Origin: Neocallimastix lanati (nom. inval.)
Taxonomy: Eukaryota; Neocallimastigomycota; Neocallimastigomycetes; Neocallimastigales; Neocallimastigaceae
Reading direction: 5' to 3'
Assembly: GCA_016946835.1 (NCBI GenBank)
Contig: JACVTC010000042.1
Span: forward strand, 106,001 to 170,000
Length of the DNA: 64,000 nt
The notes under the pieces were generated by a model, which was not told the DNA's origin, did not search any database, and saw only the letters and a list, made by a program, of their open reading frames with translations. How positions within the stretch are numbered: position 1 is the stretch's first letter; every line of letters begins with the position of its first letter. Shown here one piece after another: positions 21,202 through 31,749 of the stretch. Both the position numbers and the translations under genes were made by a program.

Positions 21202-23170
21202 ATGAATAATATGAATAATAGCAGTAATAGTAATATTAATAATTATAATAATTATATTAGCAATAATAATAATTTTAATAATACAAATTTATTATTGAGT
21301 GGTGATAGTTCATTTAGTAACAGTAAAAATACTTTCAATAATAATAATAATACATTTGGAAATAATTCCTTTAATAATAATAATACATTAGGAAGTAATA
21401 CTTTTAATAGTAATACCAATTTTGGTGGTAATTCTTTTAATAATAATACTATCAACAACTTATTCAGTGGTAATAACATTAACTTTAATTCCTTTGGTAA
21501 CTCCTTTGGTTCTAGCAATGGATTTAATTTAAGTAATAATTTTTGTTAAAACAATAGTGTTTTTGTAATAATGCTATTAATAATGCTAATCCATTTAATC
21601 AAGATATTAATAGCAATAACTTTGGAAAGGGTTTTACCAATTCAACTATTACGTTCAATAGCATGTTTAATAGTACTCCTACTCAGAGTAATAATCTATT
21701 ACTTCTAAGTAGTTCTACAATTTCAACCTCCATTTGGATGTCAACCACATTTTTTACAACCACCAGTTCTACTAATATGAATTCATTGGTAACTAGTTCA
21801 ATGTTAAGTCCCTCTTTATCAATAATAAGATCTCTTTCATATAATGGAAATTCAAATGATGTTGCATCACTTACTTCATTTAACAACAGTAATAATAGTA
21901 ATAATGTAAAATCTATGCCCATTAATAATACAATGACATCTTCCTCTTCTCTATTACTAAATAATAATGCTAACAGTAACAGTAACAGTAATAATAATGA
22001 TTTAGCAAATAAATCTTTAGTTCTTAGTAGTACCTTTCCAACAAGTCCAACAATTTCTAATTTTAGTAGTAGTCTTAATTCACCAATTAATTCACCAACT
22101 AATTCTTCATTTGGATTGCCATCTATGATGAGTTTAACAAATCTCTTCGGTAGTACTACTATCACGACCAACTTTAATGATAAGAATAATACTAATGGTA
22201 ATATAAATATTTTAGCAAATACTAGTATAGATTCTAATTTTTCGTATCAGTGGCACAAATTCTGGTATTAAACATTCCAATACTTTTAGTGGTATGAATT
22301 CAAATACAAGAATATTCTCAATGGTGTAAATTCAAATAACTCAATATTTAATTTGAATAGTTTAATTAGTGCTACTAATACCATTAGTAAAAAATTTAAC
22401 AGGAAAAGTAGTTATAGTAATAATAATAATAATCAATCTCCATTTATTTCAGCATCTTTACCAAATTACCAAAGTTCGAATAATTCTACACCATTAAAGA
22501 GTTCTTTTTTATCAAATACAATAAGTAATACATTTAATACACCATTAGGTACACCTAACAACCCATTAATTTTAAATAATCCACTTGGAACACTTTCTAG
22601 TCCAATGAAGATATTAGCATTAGAAGGATCTCTAGCACATTCTTCTTCATTATTTTCTCATTCTCCAATTATAACTAATAGAACTTTAACAGCTTCAAAA
22701 ATAATTTCTTCTTTAAATAATACTAGTTATAGTAATTTTAATAGTATTCCATCACATGTGACTTCTCCTCAATTAGTAGGAACAAATCTTACTGGTAATC
22801 AAACAATTCATTCTAATACTAAAAATCCATTTGAAGGCATATATTAAGGATACAATAAAAAAATTTAAATATATATAAAAAAAAAAAGAAAAATGTATTT
22901 ATAATTTTCTATCATGATTCAAAATTCTAATTCATTGACATCCCATACACCTTATTAAAAGTTAAAATATGTGGTATCTCCAACTACTTCTTCTACTTCT
23001 ATTTCATTAATAAGTCAAGTCAGCTATCTACTGGTTTAAATAATTCGATGAGAAAGAGTTCAATTTCTAATTCTCCAATGAAGAATTATAATCAAAATCA
23101 TATTCAATTTAAAACTAAAAATTCAAAACCATCAACCAAAGAACCAAAAGTTGGCATAAATAAAGGAATA
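21202..23170 (+). pseudogene. Asn/Ser/Phe-Gly-rich coding relic
   Basis: Open pieces at 21202-21549, 21663-22271 and 22353-22847 follow each other with single-base frame changes. The first reads with repeated F-G and N-F spacing (NTFGNNSFNNNN, FGGNSFNNN), like FG-repeat nucleoporins or low-complexity scaffold regions. The later pieces are Ser/Thr/Asn-rich with S-P motifs (SSPMKILALEGSL). The codon pattern is protein-like up to about 23170. It may be the C-terminal part of the same captured gene as the SPRY segment, since no stop-rich gap with repeats separates them. Confidence 0.5.
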
Positions 23171-24546
23171 ATGATTTGCATAATATATTGTATAATTAAA
23201 AAGAATGAAAGAGGTGAATAAAAAAAAATCAAAAAAAAAAAAAAAAAAAATCAACTCTAATAAAACTTGTATTATTTCAGCCGCTGGTGTTTTATTAATA
23301 ATAAATTCATTACTCTATTATTTTTGTTAAATAAATAATTTTTCTTATCTTATCTTATACTATATTTACTATATCATATTTAATAAATAAAATTAATTCC
23401 ATTCATAAATAATTAATATATATATTATCAAAATAACATTAAATAAAATAAAAAATAACATCAAATAACATCAACAGAAACAACACAAAAATTAAGAAAA
23501 TATAAAATTAAAAAAAAAAATAATTAAAAATAATTAAAAGTTTAACATAAATATATATTTCAAAAGAATTTTATTAAATTCTGTCATTAAAAGTTTATTA
23601 TTTGGCTTAAAGTTTCATTGAAGAGTTCTGTAAATAATTTTCACAACAATTGACCAAATAAGAAATTATGGGTTTATTAATATTTTAATTCAAAATATAA
23701 TATCTGAAAACATTTACACTTTGACAATTAATATTCAAAGCTATAAGAAACTATTTATATCACTAAGACCCTGTTTAAATTATTAATATTTTACAATATA
23801 ATGTCAATATTCTAGTATTCAGTTTAAATAAGTTTTTTTATTTAATGTATTTCAAATTTAAATTTTAAAAAGAATTATTAAATATAAATAAATAGAAAGC
23901 ATGTAATCAAGATTCAAAGAATTCATGTATAAAAAAAGAAAATGTAAATTTATATAATTAATGAAATATAATGTTTAATTTATTAAATTAAAGCCATCAA
24001 TGGAATTCAAGAGAAAGAATATTAAAAATTTAGAAATAAGGAAGGAATATTCAAATAATCTGACTATTGTATTATTATATTCCAACTACAACAAAAATAA
24101 ACTTATTTTATAATTTACAATTTATATGTAAAGTTTAGCACCTTAAAGCATTTAAATGCATCATTATATAATTAATATATTTAATTCTTTTTTCATACTA
24201 ATGGTACATTAATCTAATTAAGGAATTTATTTTTGTAATTATACTGAAGTTGTTGAAGCACCTTCCTAAATTACCAATTAATTATAAAATAAATTAAGTA
24301 TATTACTGTTATATATAAATATAAATTTTGAAAGGAACATATGTGTTGCACCATAGTAAATTATCCAACGATAATTTTATTTAAATATTAATACAAACAT
24401 TTATATTTTTTTATTATATAAAATTTTTCATTAAAGCTTATATATATAGATTAATAAATATTTATTAATCTATATTAAAATCTACAACTGTTATATTTTT
24501 TATATTTTATATTTCTGTTCAACTCTAACATTTATTCAAGTTAGAT
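23171..24546. other. Untranslated 3' part of the LTR element
   Basis: A/T-rich DNA with no reading frame or known motif. It ends in TCTAACATTTATTCAAG and the polypurine tract. Nothing else is seen. Confidence 0.5.
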
Positions 24547-24761
24547 TTGAGGAGGAATGTTAGAAATATAAATATTAAAGATTATAATTATGCTAATTTA
24601 AGGAGTAGTGTTATGTATATTAATATATTTTGTGTAAGTTATATGACCAATAATAATAACGAGCCATATAATTTAATAACTATAAATATCATAATTATAT
24701 AAAACATGAATTCATATACTTTCACATAGTTGAATAAAAAAAGATACTTTTCATTTTAATA
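24547..24761 (+). mobile_element. Polypurine tract and 3' LTR
   Basis: TTTGAGGAGGAA (24547-24557) is directly followed by TGTTAGAAATATAAATATTA. The LTR runs 24558-24761, ends TTTTAATA instead of TTTTAACA, and is followed by the target duplication ATTAT (24762-24766). Polypurine tracts of the same form precede the LTRs at 31038, 31672 (reverse) and 39233. Confidence 0.8.
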
Positions 24762-24766
24762 ATTAT

Positions 24767-25214
24767 CCTCCCCTTTTTTTGCTGAATCTCGTTCAAAACG
24801 GTGTCAAACTTCATCTCCACTTCCGTTAAGCAAATTTTTACCTTTTGGAATTTGGCTTTCAGAATTGTGAAGTCCTTTTTTGTGGATAAATCGGTGGCCA
24901 AGATTTTTTTTTGTATCCACCTTGATTTTATTAATATTACTTTTTAGAGAGGACAGTTCCTTATGGAAGTGCATTCTGTGGTTTAAGGAGCGAAGTTGAG
25001 CGGTGAGGGACATTTCAAAATTTTGGAAGCAGAAATCGAAAAAATCATAAAAAAATTTATCATGTCATCTCGGTTATTAGTCCAGTTCCATGAGTTGAGA
25101 TAGCCATTTAATTTGATTTTTCAATTGTTCCTCATAGGAACGGTCTTCTAATTTTGATGTACTGCGTTCACTGATTTTTGGAGTCATGTTGATATTTAAA
25201 GCAATGAATAAAAT
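24767..25214 (-). pseudogene. G-family copy 3, N-terminal part
   Basis: Continues the gene split by the LTR element: coiled-coil segment (MSLTAQLRSLNHRMHFHKEL), the Trp/Phe-rich segment and NMTPKISERSTS. There are frameshifts (for example near 24905, 25060 and 25090), and the hydrophobic N-terminus is missing because homology ends near 25214. The copy was probably already broken before or soon after the insertion. Confidence 0.7.
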
Positions 25215-26260
25215 TGTGGTATATTATCATAGATTTCCTAGCTATTTATAATAAAAAAAAAAAGTGTTTTAACTTATTTTTTTTTTTATTAATTATAAAA
25301 ACTTTGTTTTCTTCTTTTTTTATTAATATTATTAATATAATTGGAACATTGTTAGTTGTTGGAATTTGAGTTTAAAAAAAAGAAAAAAAAAAAAAAAAAA
25401 AAATTTAATAACCTAACCTTGTTAGTGAGATTTAACCTTTATAAAATATTTAAAATAATCACAATAAAAATGTGATTTAACCTTTTTGTTAATAGATTAA
25501 AAATCACAGTGTGACTTTTTTACACTTTATATACCATTTTAAAATCTATCGGAATAATAGTTAACATTTTTATTATATCTAATTATTTTGATTATATTTA
25601 TTAATTATTTATCACATATATAAACTTTTTAATTATAACTACTAATCATATTATTAAATCTATTAAGCCTTTCATCGTATGTCTACCAATCAAAACAAGT
25701 TTTATTATTTAATGTACATTTATTCAATACGCTCTCTTTTTAGACCAATAATATATAACAGAATAAGTGAACGCTTCTTCAAAATAATTACATCACGTGA
25801 TTTATACAATGATGTTGGTTTTTATGATTAGTTAATTTAATATATTAGTTTATTTTCATTCACGTGGTTATTCCTCTATTAATTATGCTTCAGCGGATAA
25901 AATCATATCATATCATCATCCAATTGTTATTTAACATATCACATCAACAATACGCGTATTCATTATAATACATTATCATTCAATTATTTGTATATCACAT
26001 CATCAATACTTATTAATATCATCAACACATTCAACTTATATTATATCATCAATATCTTATTTCAATTCCTTTGTTTACATCATCAGCTTATATTGTTATA
26101 TAGATGACAGTTATAAACTTATCTTCAGTTTATATTGTTATATAGCAGACAGTTATAAACTTATCTTCTGCATATATCATATCATTAATTTAAATCATAT
26201 TATCAAATTAATCTATCATCTATCGTTTATATTATCCTTTATTTATTCTGAGTTTATTTA
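25215..26260. other. Spacer between two G copies
   Basis: No gene is seen. It contains AATCAC/GTGATT words near 25455-25515, two CACGTG-like sites (ATCACGTGAT at 25793, TTCACGTGG at 25858) and many ATCATCA words from 25910 to 26090. The last part could be a remnant LTR of the gypsy element on its right, but no terminal motif was found. Confidence 0.4.
26083..26166. repeat. 42-bp tandem duplication
   Basis: Two units containing TATATTGTTATATAG and GACAGTTATAAACTTATCTT, with a few differences. Confidence 0.8.
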
Positions 26261-26329
26261 TTATATATCATCATTATTAAAAGTCCGTCTATAGCGTATA
26301 TCATATAATATATTTAATCTTATATCATA

Positions 26330-26352
26330 GGGGTTAGGGTTAGGGGTTAGGG
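26330..26352 (+). repeat. Interstitial telomere-like repeat
   Basis: Four consecutive GGG(G)TTA-type units (GGGGTTAGGG followed by TTAGGGGTTAGGG). The last GGG coincides with the GGG of the G-family sequence GTGAGGGACATTTC, exactly where this gene copy breaks off. TTAGGG is the common fungal and animal telomere repeat. Confidence 0.75.
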
Positions 26353-26608
26353 ACATTTCAAAATTTTGGAAGCAGAAATCGAAAAAATAATAAAAAAATT
26401 TTTCATTATTTTTATCTCGGTTATTGGCCCAATTCCATTTTAGTTGAGATAACCATTTAATTTGACTTTTCAATTGGTCCTCATAGGCATGTTCTTTCTC
26501 CATTTTTAACGTACTGAGTTCACTGATTTTTGGAGTCATGTTGAAATTTAAAACAATGAATAATACTACTAAAGCGATGAATTTAATAATATTATTAAAA
26601 AATTGCAT
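26353..26608 (-). pseudogene. G-family copy truncated by telomere-like DNA
   Basis: Keeps the hydrophobic N-terminus and the Trp/Phe-rich segment to about residue 86 (CFQNFEMS). It then reads through the telomere-like repeat as PNPNP and on into unrelated sequence to a stop at 26261. The family start Met is at 26608; an in-frame upstream Met at 26641 lies in a palindrome and is unlikely to be native. Confidence 0.75.
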
Positions 26609-26611
26609 TAT

Positions 26612-26645
26612 TAACGTGATCTTCACTAGAATGAAGATCACGTTA
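26612..26645. repeat. Perfect 14-bp palindrome arms
   Basis: TAACGTGATCTTCA (26612-26625) and TGAAGATCACGTTA (26632-26645) around a 6-nt loop. It sits exactly between the start of the truncated G copy and the end of the gypsy fragment, so it marks a junction. Confidence 0.85.
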
Positions 26646-26691
26646 TTGGATAAAAATAATATATTATTTAACTAATTTTAATATAATTATT

Positions 26692-28140
26692 TTAATTTTC
26701 GAAATGAAGACGGCTTAGCCAATCAGCAATATCATTTGTTTTGCCTTTTATATGAATTCCTTTAACTTTATATTCTAATAAACGTTCAATATATCTTTTT
26801 CTTCTATTATCTACTATTTTCTGTGAGTTTCCATTAATAATATCTTTAGAAGCATTGTTATCTGTTAAGCATATGATTGGATATTTGGTGTTTGACGTAA
26901 AATAGGAAAAGTGTTCTAATGTTCTAATTATAGATAATAGTTCTTTGTCGAACATTGAATAATGTATTTGGTTCTTATCAAATTTGAAGGAATAGAATCC
27001 AATTAACCTTAACTTTTTACTTTTATATAACTCAGAAGTAGTATTTTTATTATTATTTTTATTGGTTAATTGGGACAAAGTGTAATCTTCCCCCCTTTCG
27101 GAATTTGATAAAGAACTCCGGAACCCGCAAATTCAGAAGCATCGGAAACTAGGATAAATTGTTCATCAAAGTTGAATGCGGCACGTGGATGTTTCTAATT
27201 TATGAATACAGGAATAAAAGTGGCGTTTCACATCTTTTTCATCAAATGTAGAAAGGTTGTTTGAAAGAGGCTTAATAATATTAGCGTAGTTGGGAATGAA
27301 ATCAGCAAACCAGTTAAGAAGTCCCAAAACCTTTTGAAGTTCATTAATAGTTGAAGGGCAAGAAATACAACTCAATTTGTTAAGATTGAGAGGAATATAG
27401 GCACCTTCCTTAATTAAAAATCCTAAGTATTCAATCTTGGTGGGGAAAAATTGACATTTTTCAATTTTGCAATATAATTTAAATTTACGAAACCTAGAGA
27501 GGACCCATTTACAATTATCAATACATTCCGATTTAGAATCTCCATATATGACCACATCATCTAAGTAACATAAAACTCCGTTGAAGAGTTTGTCAAAAAG
27601 TACATGGTTCATAAAGGCTTGAAAGAAAGGAGGAGCGTCGCTTAGTCCGAATGGCATAACATTCCAAGTGTAAATACCCCATTCGCATATAAAAGAGGTT
27701 GCTTCCTTAGTAAGAGGATCCCTTATTCTAATTTGATTATAAGCGGATCTTAGGTCTAGGCAAATAATATATTTATGTTTACATAATTCATTAACCTGTT
27801 CCCTAAGATTTGGTATAGAATTTTGAGCTATATCACAAATCTTATTTACTGGAACATAATTATAGACATATCTGAAGGAACCATCGTGTTTTGGTACGGG
27901 AAACATATTAACTGCATGAGGTAAGACCGCGGGTTGAATCCATCCTTCTTCCATATAGTTTTTAATCATTTCTTTTGTGGCCCTTGATGCCTCCTTGGAG
28001 ACTAGTTTTGATTTCGCAAGTGGTAAGTTCTTCAGATCTTGGGAAGTAATATTCAATTTAAAGTCCCATTGTCCTCTTGATGGCGGTAAACCCCGAGGTA
28101 CATTAAAGACATCTTTATATTCCATTAATTCTTTAGGTAA
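26692..28140 (-). pseudogene. Ty3/gypsy Pol fragment: RT and RNase H
   Basis: From 28125 down it reads RGLPPSRGQWDFKL, FPVPKHDGSFRYVYNY, CLDLRSAYNQI (catalytic Asp), MPFGLSDAPPFFQAFM and CYLDDVVIYG (YLDD active site), then ECQFFPTKIEYLGF-type thumb sequence. A frame change near 27170 leads into VSDASEFAG and, from 27078, RNase H with FDKELLSI, CLTDNNASKD and NDIADWLSRL. The fragment ends at 26692 before any integrase and is cut by the G copy. It would have copied element RNA in virus-like particles; now inactive. Confidence 0.85.
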
Positions 28141-28878
28141 TCATTTAGATATAAGATAATTATTATTGGAAATAGTTTTTTCATTAGTAATGGTGACTTC
28201 ATTTCTATGAAGATCACGTTGCATATTAAGAAGTTCGGATTCATTTTCGTTAGCGATTTCTTCTAAAATATTGTGGAAAGAGACATCATAGAAGTTACTA
28301 GTGTTAATTATGGATTCATTTATTTCGTTCATTCGTCTCCTTCTATTAGGATTTACCCCCCTCGCAGGAAGATAAGTTTTAAGGAAATAAGACTGTTGAT
28401 AAGGTGGAAGACAGGAAATAAAAGCGGAAGCGAGGGATTCTTCATTAGGAGGATGGGCAAAGAAATGTAAGAATTCATAGAATTGGTGGACAAAATCATC
28501 AGCTTCCTCAATTTTACCCGAGAATATAGGCTTTTTAACATTAAAGATACGTTGAAAGGTAGCGGGATCATTGGCCTTGTCCGAAGAGGAATTAGAGAAA
28601 GAAATAGCATAAGGAGTTTGAAAAGAAACAACATTATTGGAGGAGGCAAGATCGTTAACGGTATTTTTTGTCCATTCTTCTATATTGGATTCAATTACTT
28701 TATATTCTCTGTATATGGACCGATTAGGAAAATTCTTTGCAGAATTAGCAGCATTAGCCTGAGTATTGAGAAAGGTTTTAAGATTGAGGGAGGAGCTAGA
28801 AGAGCTTGGAGTGTAGTGTGAGCCATTTAAGGAATTTTTGAGAATACCATTACGAGGTGGTGAAGAATCAATATTCAT
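28141..28878 (-). pseudogene. Ty3/gypsy Gag, in frame with Pol across one TGA
   Basis: A 245-residue ORF. The N-terminus is Ser-rich. The middle (PIFSGKIEEADDFVHQFYEF, LPPYQQSYFLKTYLP) resembles the capsid fold region of retrotransposon Gag. It ends at a TGA (28143-28141), after which the same frame continues without further stops into RT. No CCHC knuckle and no aspartic protease motif are seen between capsid and RT, so these were deleted or are too diverged. Confidence 0.65.
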
Positions 28879-28993
28879 TATATCGACTGCAGGTTCTTTA
28901 CCTTTATCATGTAAAATCCTTGAAGAAGTTCATTAATTCAGAGCAAGAGGATATAACCTGAATCATGGTTGATCTATCGTTTTTAGATTCGGT

Positions 28994-29464
28994 TTATTGT
29001 TGTTCGACTATTTGTTGCATGGCTGCTAATGTCAAGGCAAATTGTGATGCTAACTCATTTACACAATTTATTGTTTTATGTACCAGTTCTTTATCTTCTT
29101 TATTAAGAGCCGTAGTAATGGCCAGTTTTTCCGGTAGTTTACTGTTAACAACAGCGGAAGAAATTGCTTCGCTAAGATTTTTCGAAACAGTAACTGATTC
29201 TTTTGCATACGCTTTAACGAACTTTTCAAATTTTTCTTTATTATCAGATAGGGACGATTCAAATCTATTAATTAGAGTTTCTAATGCTTCTCTTTGGTCC
29301 TTTCCGTTTTCTTTGGTGACCTTTATTAAAGTATCCTTAGCAATTTCAATTTTTTGATAATATTCAATTAGTCTGTTATTTATATCGTCCAAGTCTTTAA
29401 TATTGGCAAAATTCAATAGGTCGTCCTTATGAGCGATACCCGTTCCAATATATAACATAATCAA
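28994..29464 (-). CDS. Coiled-coil ORF upstream of gypsy Gag
   Basis: A 156-residue ORF, Lys/Glu/Leu/Asn-rich, with heptad-like spacing (LINRFESSLSDNKEKFEKF) that suggests a helical coiled coil. It ends 115 bp before the Gag start on the same strand. It is probably the N-terminal part or first frame of the gypsy Gag region. No domain is recognised. The start near 29464 adjoins the break point with the forward copia fragment. Confidence 0.45.
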   Translation of the reverse strand: MIMLYIGTGIAHKDDLLNFANIKDLDDINNRLIEYYQKIEIAKDTLIKVTKENGKDQREALETLINRFESSLSDNKEKFEKFVKAYAKESVTVSKNLSEAISSAVVNSKLPEKLAITTALNKEDKELVHKTINCVNELASQFALTLAAMQQIVEQQ

Positions 29465-29465
29465 A

Positions 29466-31025
29466 AAATAAATGATTGTATTACAGGAGCCATTATATTA
29501 CAAAGATATATTTAAATTAAGAGACAAGGATCAATGGTTGGAAGCCGTTAAAAATGAATTGGACAATATGAAAAATATGAACGTTTACAAAGTCATTAAT
29601 AAAATCCCAGAAGGGGCTAATATTATATCTTCAAGGTGGATCTTTAAATATAAAAGAGATGCCGACGGAAACATTGTGAAACGAAAGGCAAGCCTTGTGG
29701 CTAGGAGATTTACACAAAATATGGAATCGATTATAAAGACACCTTTTCTCCTACACTCAAACCTGACTCTATTAGGATTACAACTGCTATAGCTGTACAA
29801 AAAAATTTCATTATAAAACAAATAGATATAAATTCTGCATACTTAAACGCCAAGTTAAATGAAAATATTTATATGGATATTCCAGAAAGGCATCCTTTGT
29901 CCTGGAATAAATACTTTTGGAAATTAGAAAAGGCACTTTATGAATTAAAGCAAGCAGGTAAGGAATGGAACAATAAATTAAATAAAGAATTATTAAAAAT
30001 AAATTTCACAAGATCGAAAAGTGATCCATGCATATATGTTAAATTTGATTTGAATGATAATATTGAGTGTATATTAGCTGTTTATGTAGACGATATATTA
30101 ATTGCCGGAAACCCTTCTGAAGTAGAAAAGACAAAAGTAATGATTAAAAATAAATTCAATATTAAAAACATCGATGATGTGGATTTTGTAATTGGCATAA
30201 AATTTGAAAAATGCAATGACGGTTATATATTACACCAGAAAAGATATATAAACGACATTTTAAATAAATTAATAACAGAATAACATAAACCGACTAAAAA
30301 TTTGATACCGATAGAAAATGAACAATTAAGAAACAAGCCATTCAATAAAACAATTTATCAAAGTGCTATAGGAAATCTTTTATATTTGGCAATATGTACA
30401 CGCCCAGATATTTTATTCGCTGTTAACAAAGCATCTAGAAAATCCAAAAACCCAAATTTAGAAGACTGGGAAAGTGTTATAAAAATTTTTAAATATTTAA
30501 AATATACTATTAATTATGGATTACACTTTTCTAAAAATAATATTATTAAAATTTATACATATGCTGACTATGCTGGTGATAAAGTATCTAGGAAACCCAC
30601 TTCAGGATTCCTAATAAAAATTGTTAATTCTCCAACTAGCTGGTTTTCTAAACTTTAACATTGTGTCTCAACTTCCACAGCTGAAGCAGAATATTATAGC
30701 CTCAGTAAATGTATGAAAATTTATTAAACGAATTAAAATATAATATAAAATTCTTGATAATAAAACATTGATAACAAAGCAGCCATATATAATAGTACCA
30801 ATCAATCTATCAATCCAAAAAACAAACACATCGATATTAGCTATCATTATATTAGGGAATTAATTGGTAACGGAAAAATAAAATTAAAATATATCAAATC
30901 TGAAGAAAATTTAGCGGATGGTTTTAACAAGTATTTAAACAACTCCCTAATGGATAAATTCAGACATTCTTTTCTCGTTGAAATTAAATAACACACATAG
31001 CAAATCAATTCTGAATTAGGATTGA
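29466..31025 (+). pseudogene. Copia element 2: RT and RNase H
   Basis: 5'-truncated. Starts in the RT leader (PLYYKDIFKLRDKDQWLEAV), then SSRWIFKYKRDADG, INSAYLNAKLNENIYM, LYELKQAGKEWNNKL and AVYVDDILIAG (YVDD active site), CTRPDILFAVNKASRK, and RNase H segments YADYAGDKVSRKPTSGF, STAEAEYYS and HIDISYHYI. Frames break near 29735, 30284 and 30658; the last is a TAA in place of the Gln codon present in other copies (SKL*HCVSTS). Gag, protease and integrase are absent. Confidence 0.85.
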
Positions 31026-31270
31026 TTTGAGGAGGAGTGTCAGAAGGAATATTTAATATAAACATTTAATATTTATATATTATTATTAAATTATATCAAC
31101 ATATCTATTTATATCTTAATATGTAACAAAAAAAATGTATAAAATGAAAATATTTGAACTAAAATATTTTCGTAGATATATCTACATAAAAATAAAAATA
31201 TTATTTTATCTTAATTTAATATTTTAAACGAATTAATATAATTATTTCAATAGTTTTTTTATTTCTGGCA
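31026..31270 (+). mobile_element. Polypurine tract and 3' LTR of copia element 2
   Basis: GAGGAGGAG precedes TGTCAGAAGGAATATT at 31038. The LTR ends TTTCTGGCA at 31270, giving TGTCAGA/TCTGGCA inverted ends, 233 bp. It is followed directly by TAATAAA microsatellite. Confidence 0.75.
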
Positions 31271-31430
31271 AATAATAATAAATAATAAATAATAAATAAT
31301 AAATAATAAATAATAAATAATAAATAATAAATAATAAATAATAAATAATAAATAATAATAATTGATAATAGTAATAGATAATAATAATATTAATAATAAT
31401 AAATAATAAATAATAAATAATAAATAATGA
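31271..31430. repeat. TAATAAA microsatellite with embedded unique word
   Basis: Heptamer copies, then ATTGATAATAGTAATAGATA and further AAT repeats. The same unique word occurs at 39538-39577 after the LTR of copia element 4. Confidence 0.8.
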
Positions 31431-31690
31431 TAAAAAAAGGGTTAAGAGACACTCAATTTAATAAATACAAATATAGTTTTATTTTATAAAAATAAGAATA
31501 TGTTTTAAATATTTTATTATAAAGTATTTATTAATTATAAAAAATAGAGAAGATATTTTTAAAAAGAATTTTATTTCTCTTAATTTATATAAGTATATTT
31601 AATTTATTTATGATAACTTATTGGTTAATGATATATTAAAAACTTAAATGATAAATGTTTATATTTTTAACATTCCCCCTAAAATCTAGC
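31431..31690 (-). mobile_element. 3' LTR and polypurine tract of copia element 3
   Basis: On the minus strand a tract read as TAGATTTTAGGGGGAA (31690-31673) precedes TGTTAAAAATATAAACATTT starting at 31672. The far end of the LTR is not certain, probably near 31431. Confidence 0.6.
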
Positions 31691-31749
31691 TTCAAATAAC
31701 TTTTCATTAAAGAAAAAAGTAGTAGATTTTCTATTAAGTAATTTATGTT

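Larger units (their letters stand above)
18807..24761 (+). mobile_element. Complete LTR retroelement without pol, carrying a host-like gene
   Basis: 5955 bp between matching LTRs (18807-19012, 24558-24761), with a primer-binding site at 19013, a polypurine tract (GAGGAGGAA) before the 3' LTR, and 5-bp target duplications ATTAT at 18802-18806 and 24762-24766. It inserted into a G-family gene, whose reading continues on both sides. The interior shows no gag, protease, integrase or RT motif. It has a hairpin array and a decayed SPRY-domain gene in the same orientation. It must have been mobilised by a related autonomous copia element. Confidence 0.8.

Noticed and set aside
21252-22171. Long minus-strand Leu-rich ORFs
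   Set aside because: Antisense translations of Asn/Ser codon repeats.
20150-22850. Reassigned stop codons (TAA as Gln)
   Set aside because: Stops at Gln positions occur only in decayed repeats with frameshifts. The intact GH114 and G genes use TAA as a terminator with no internal TAA.
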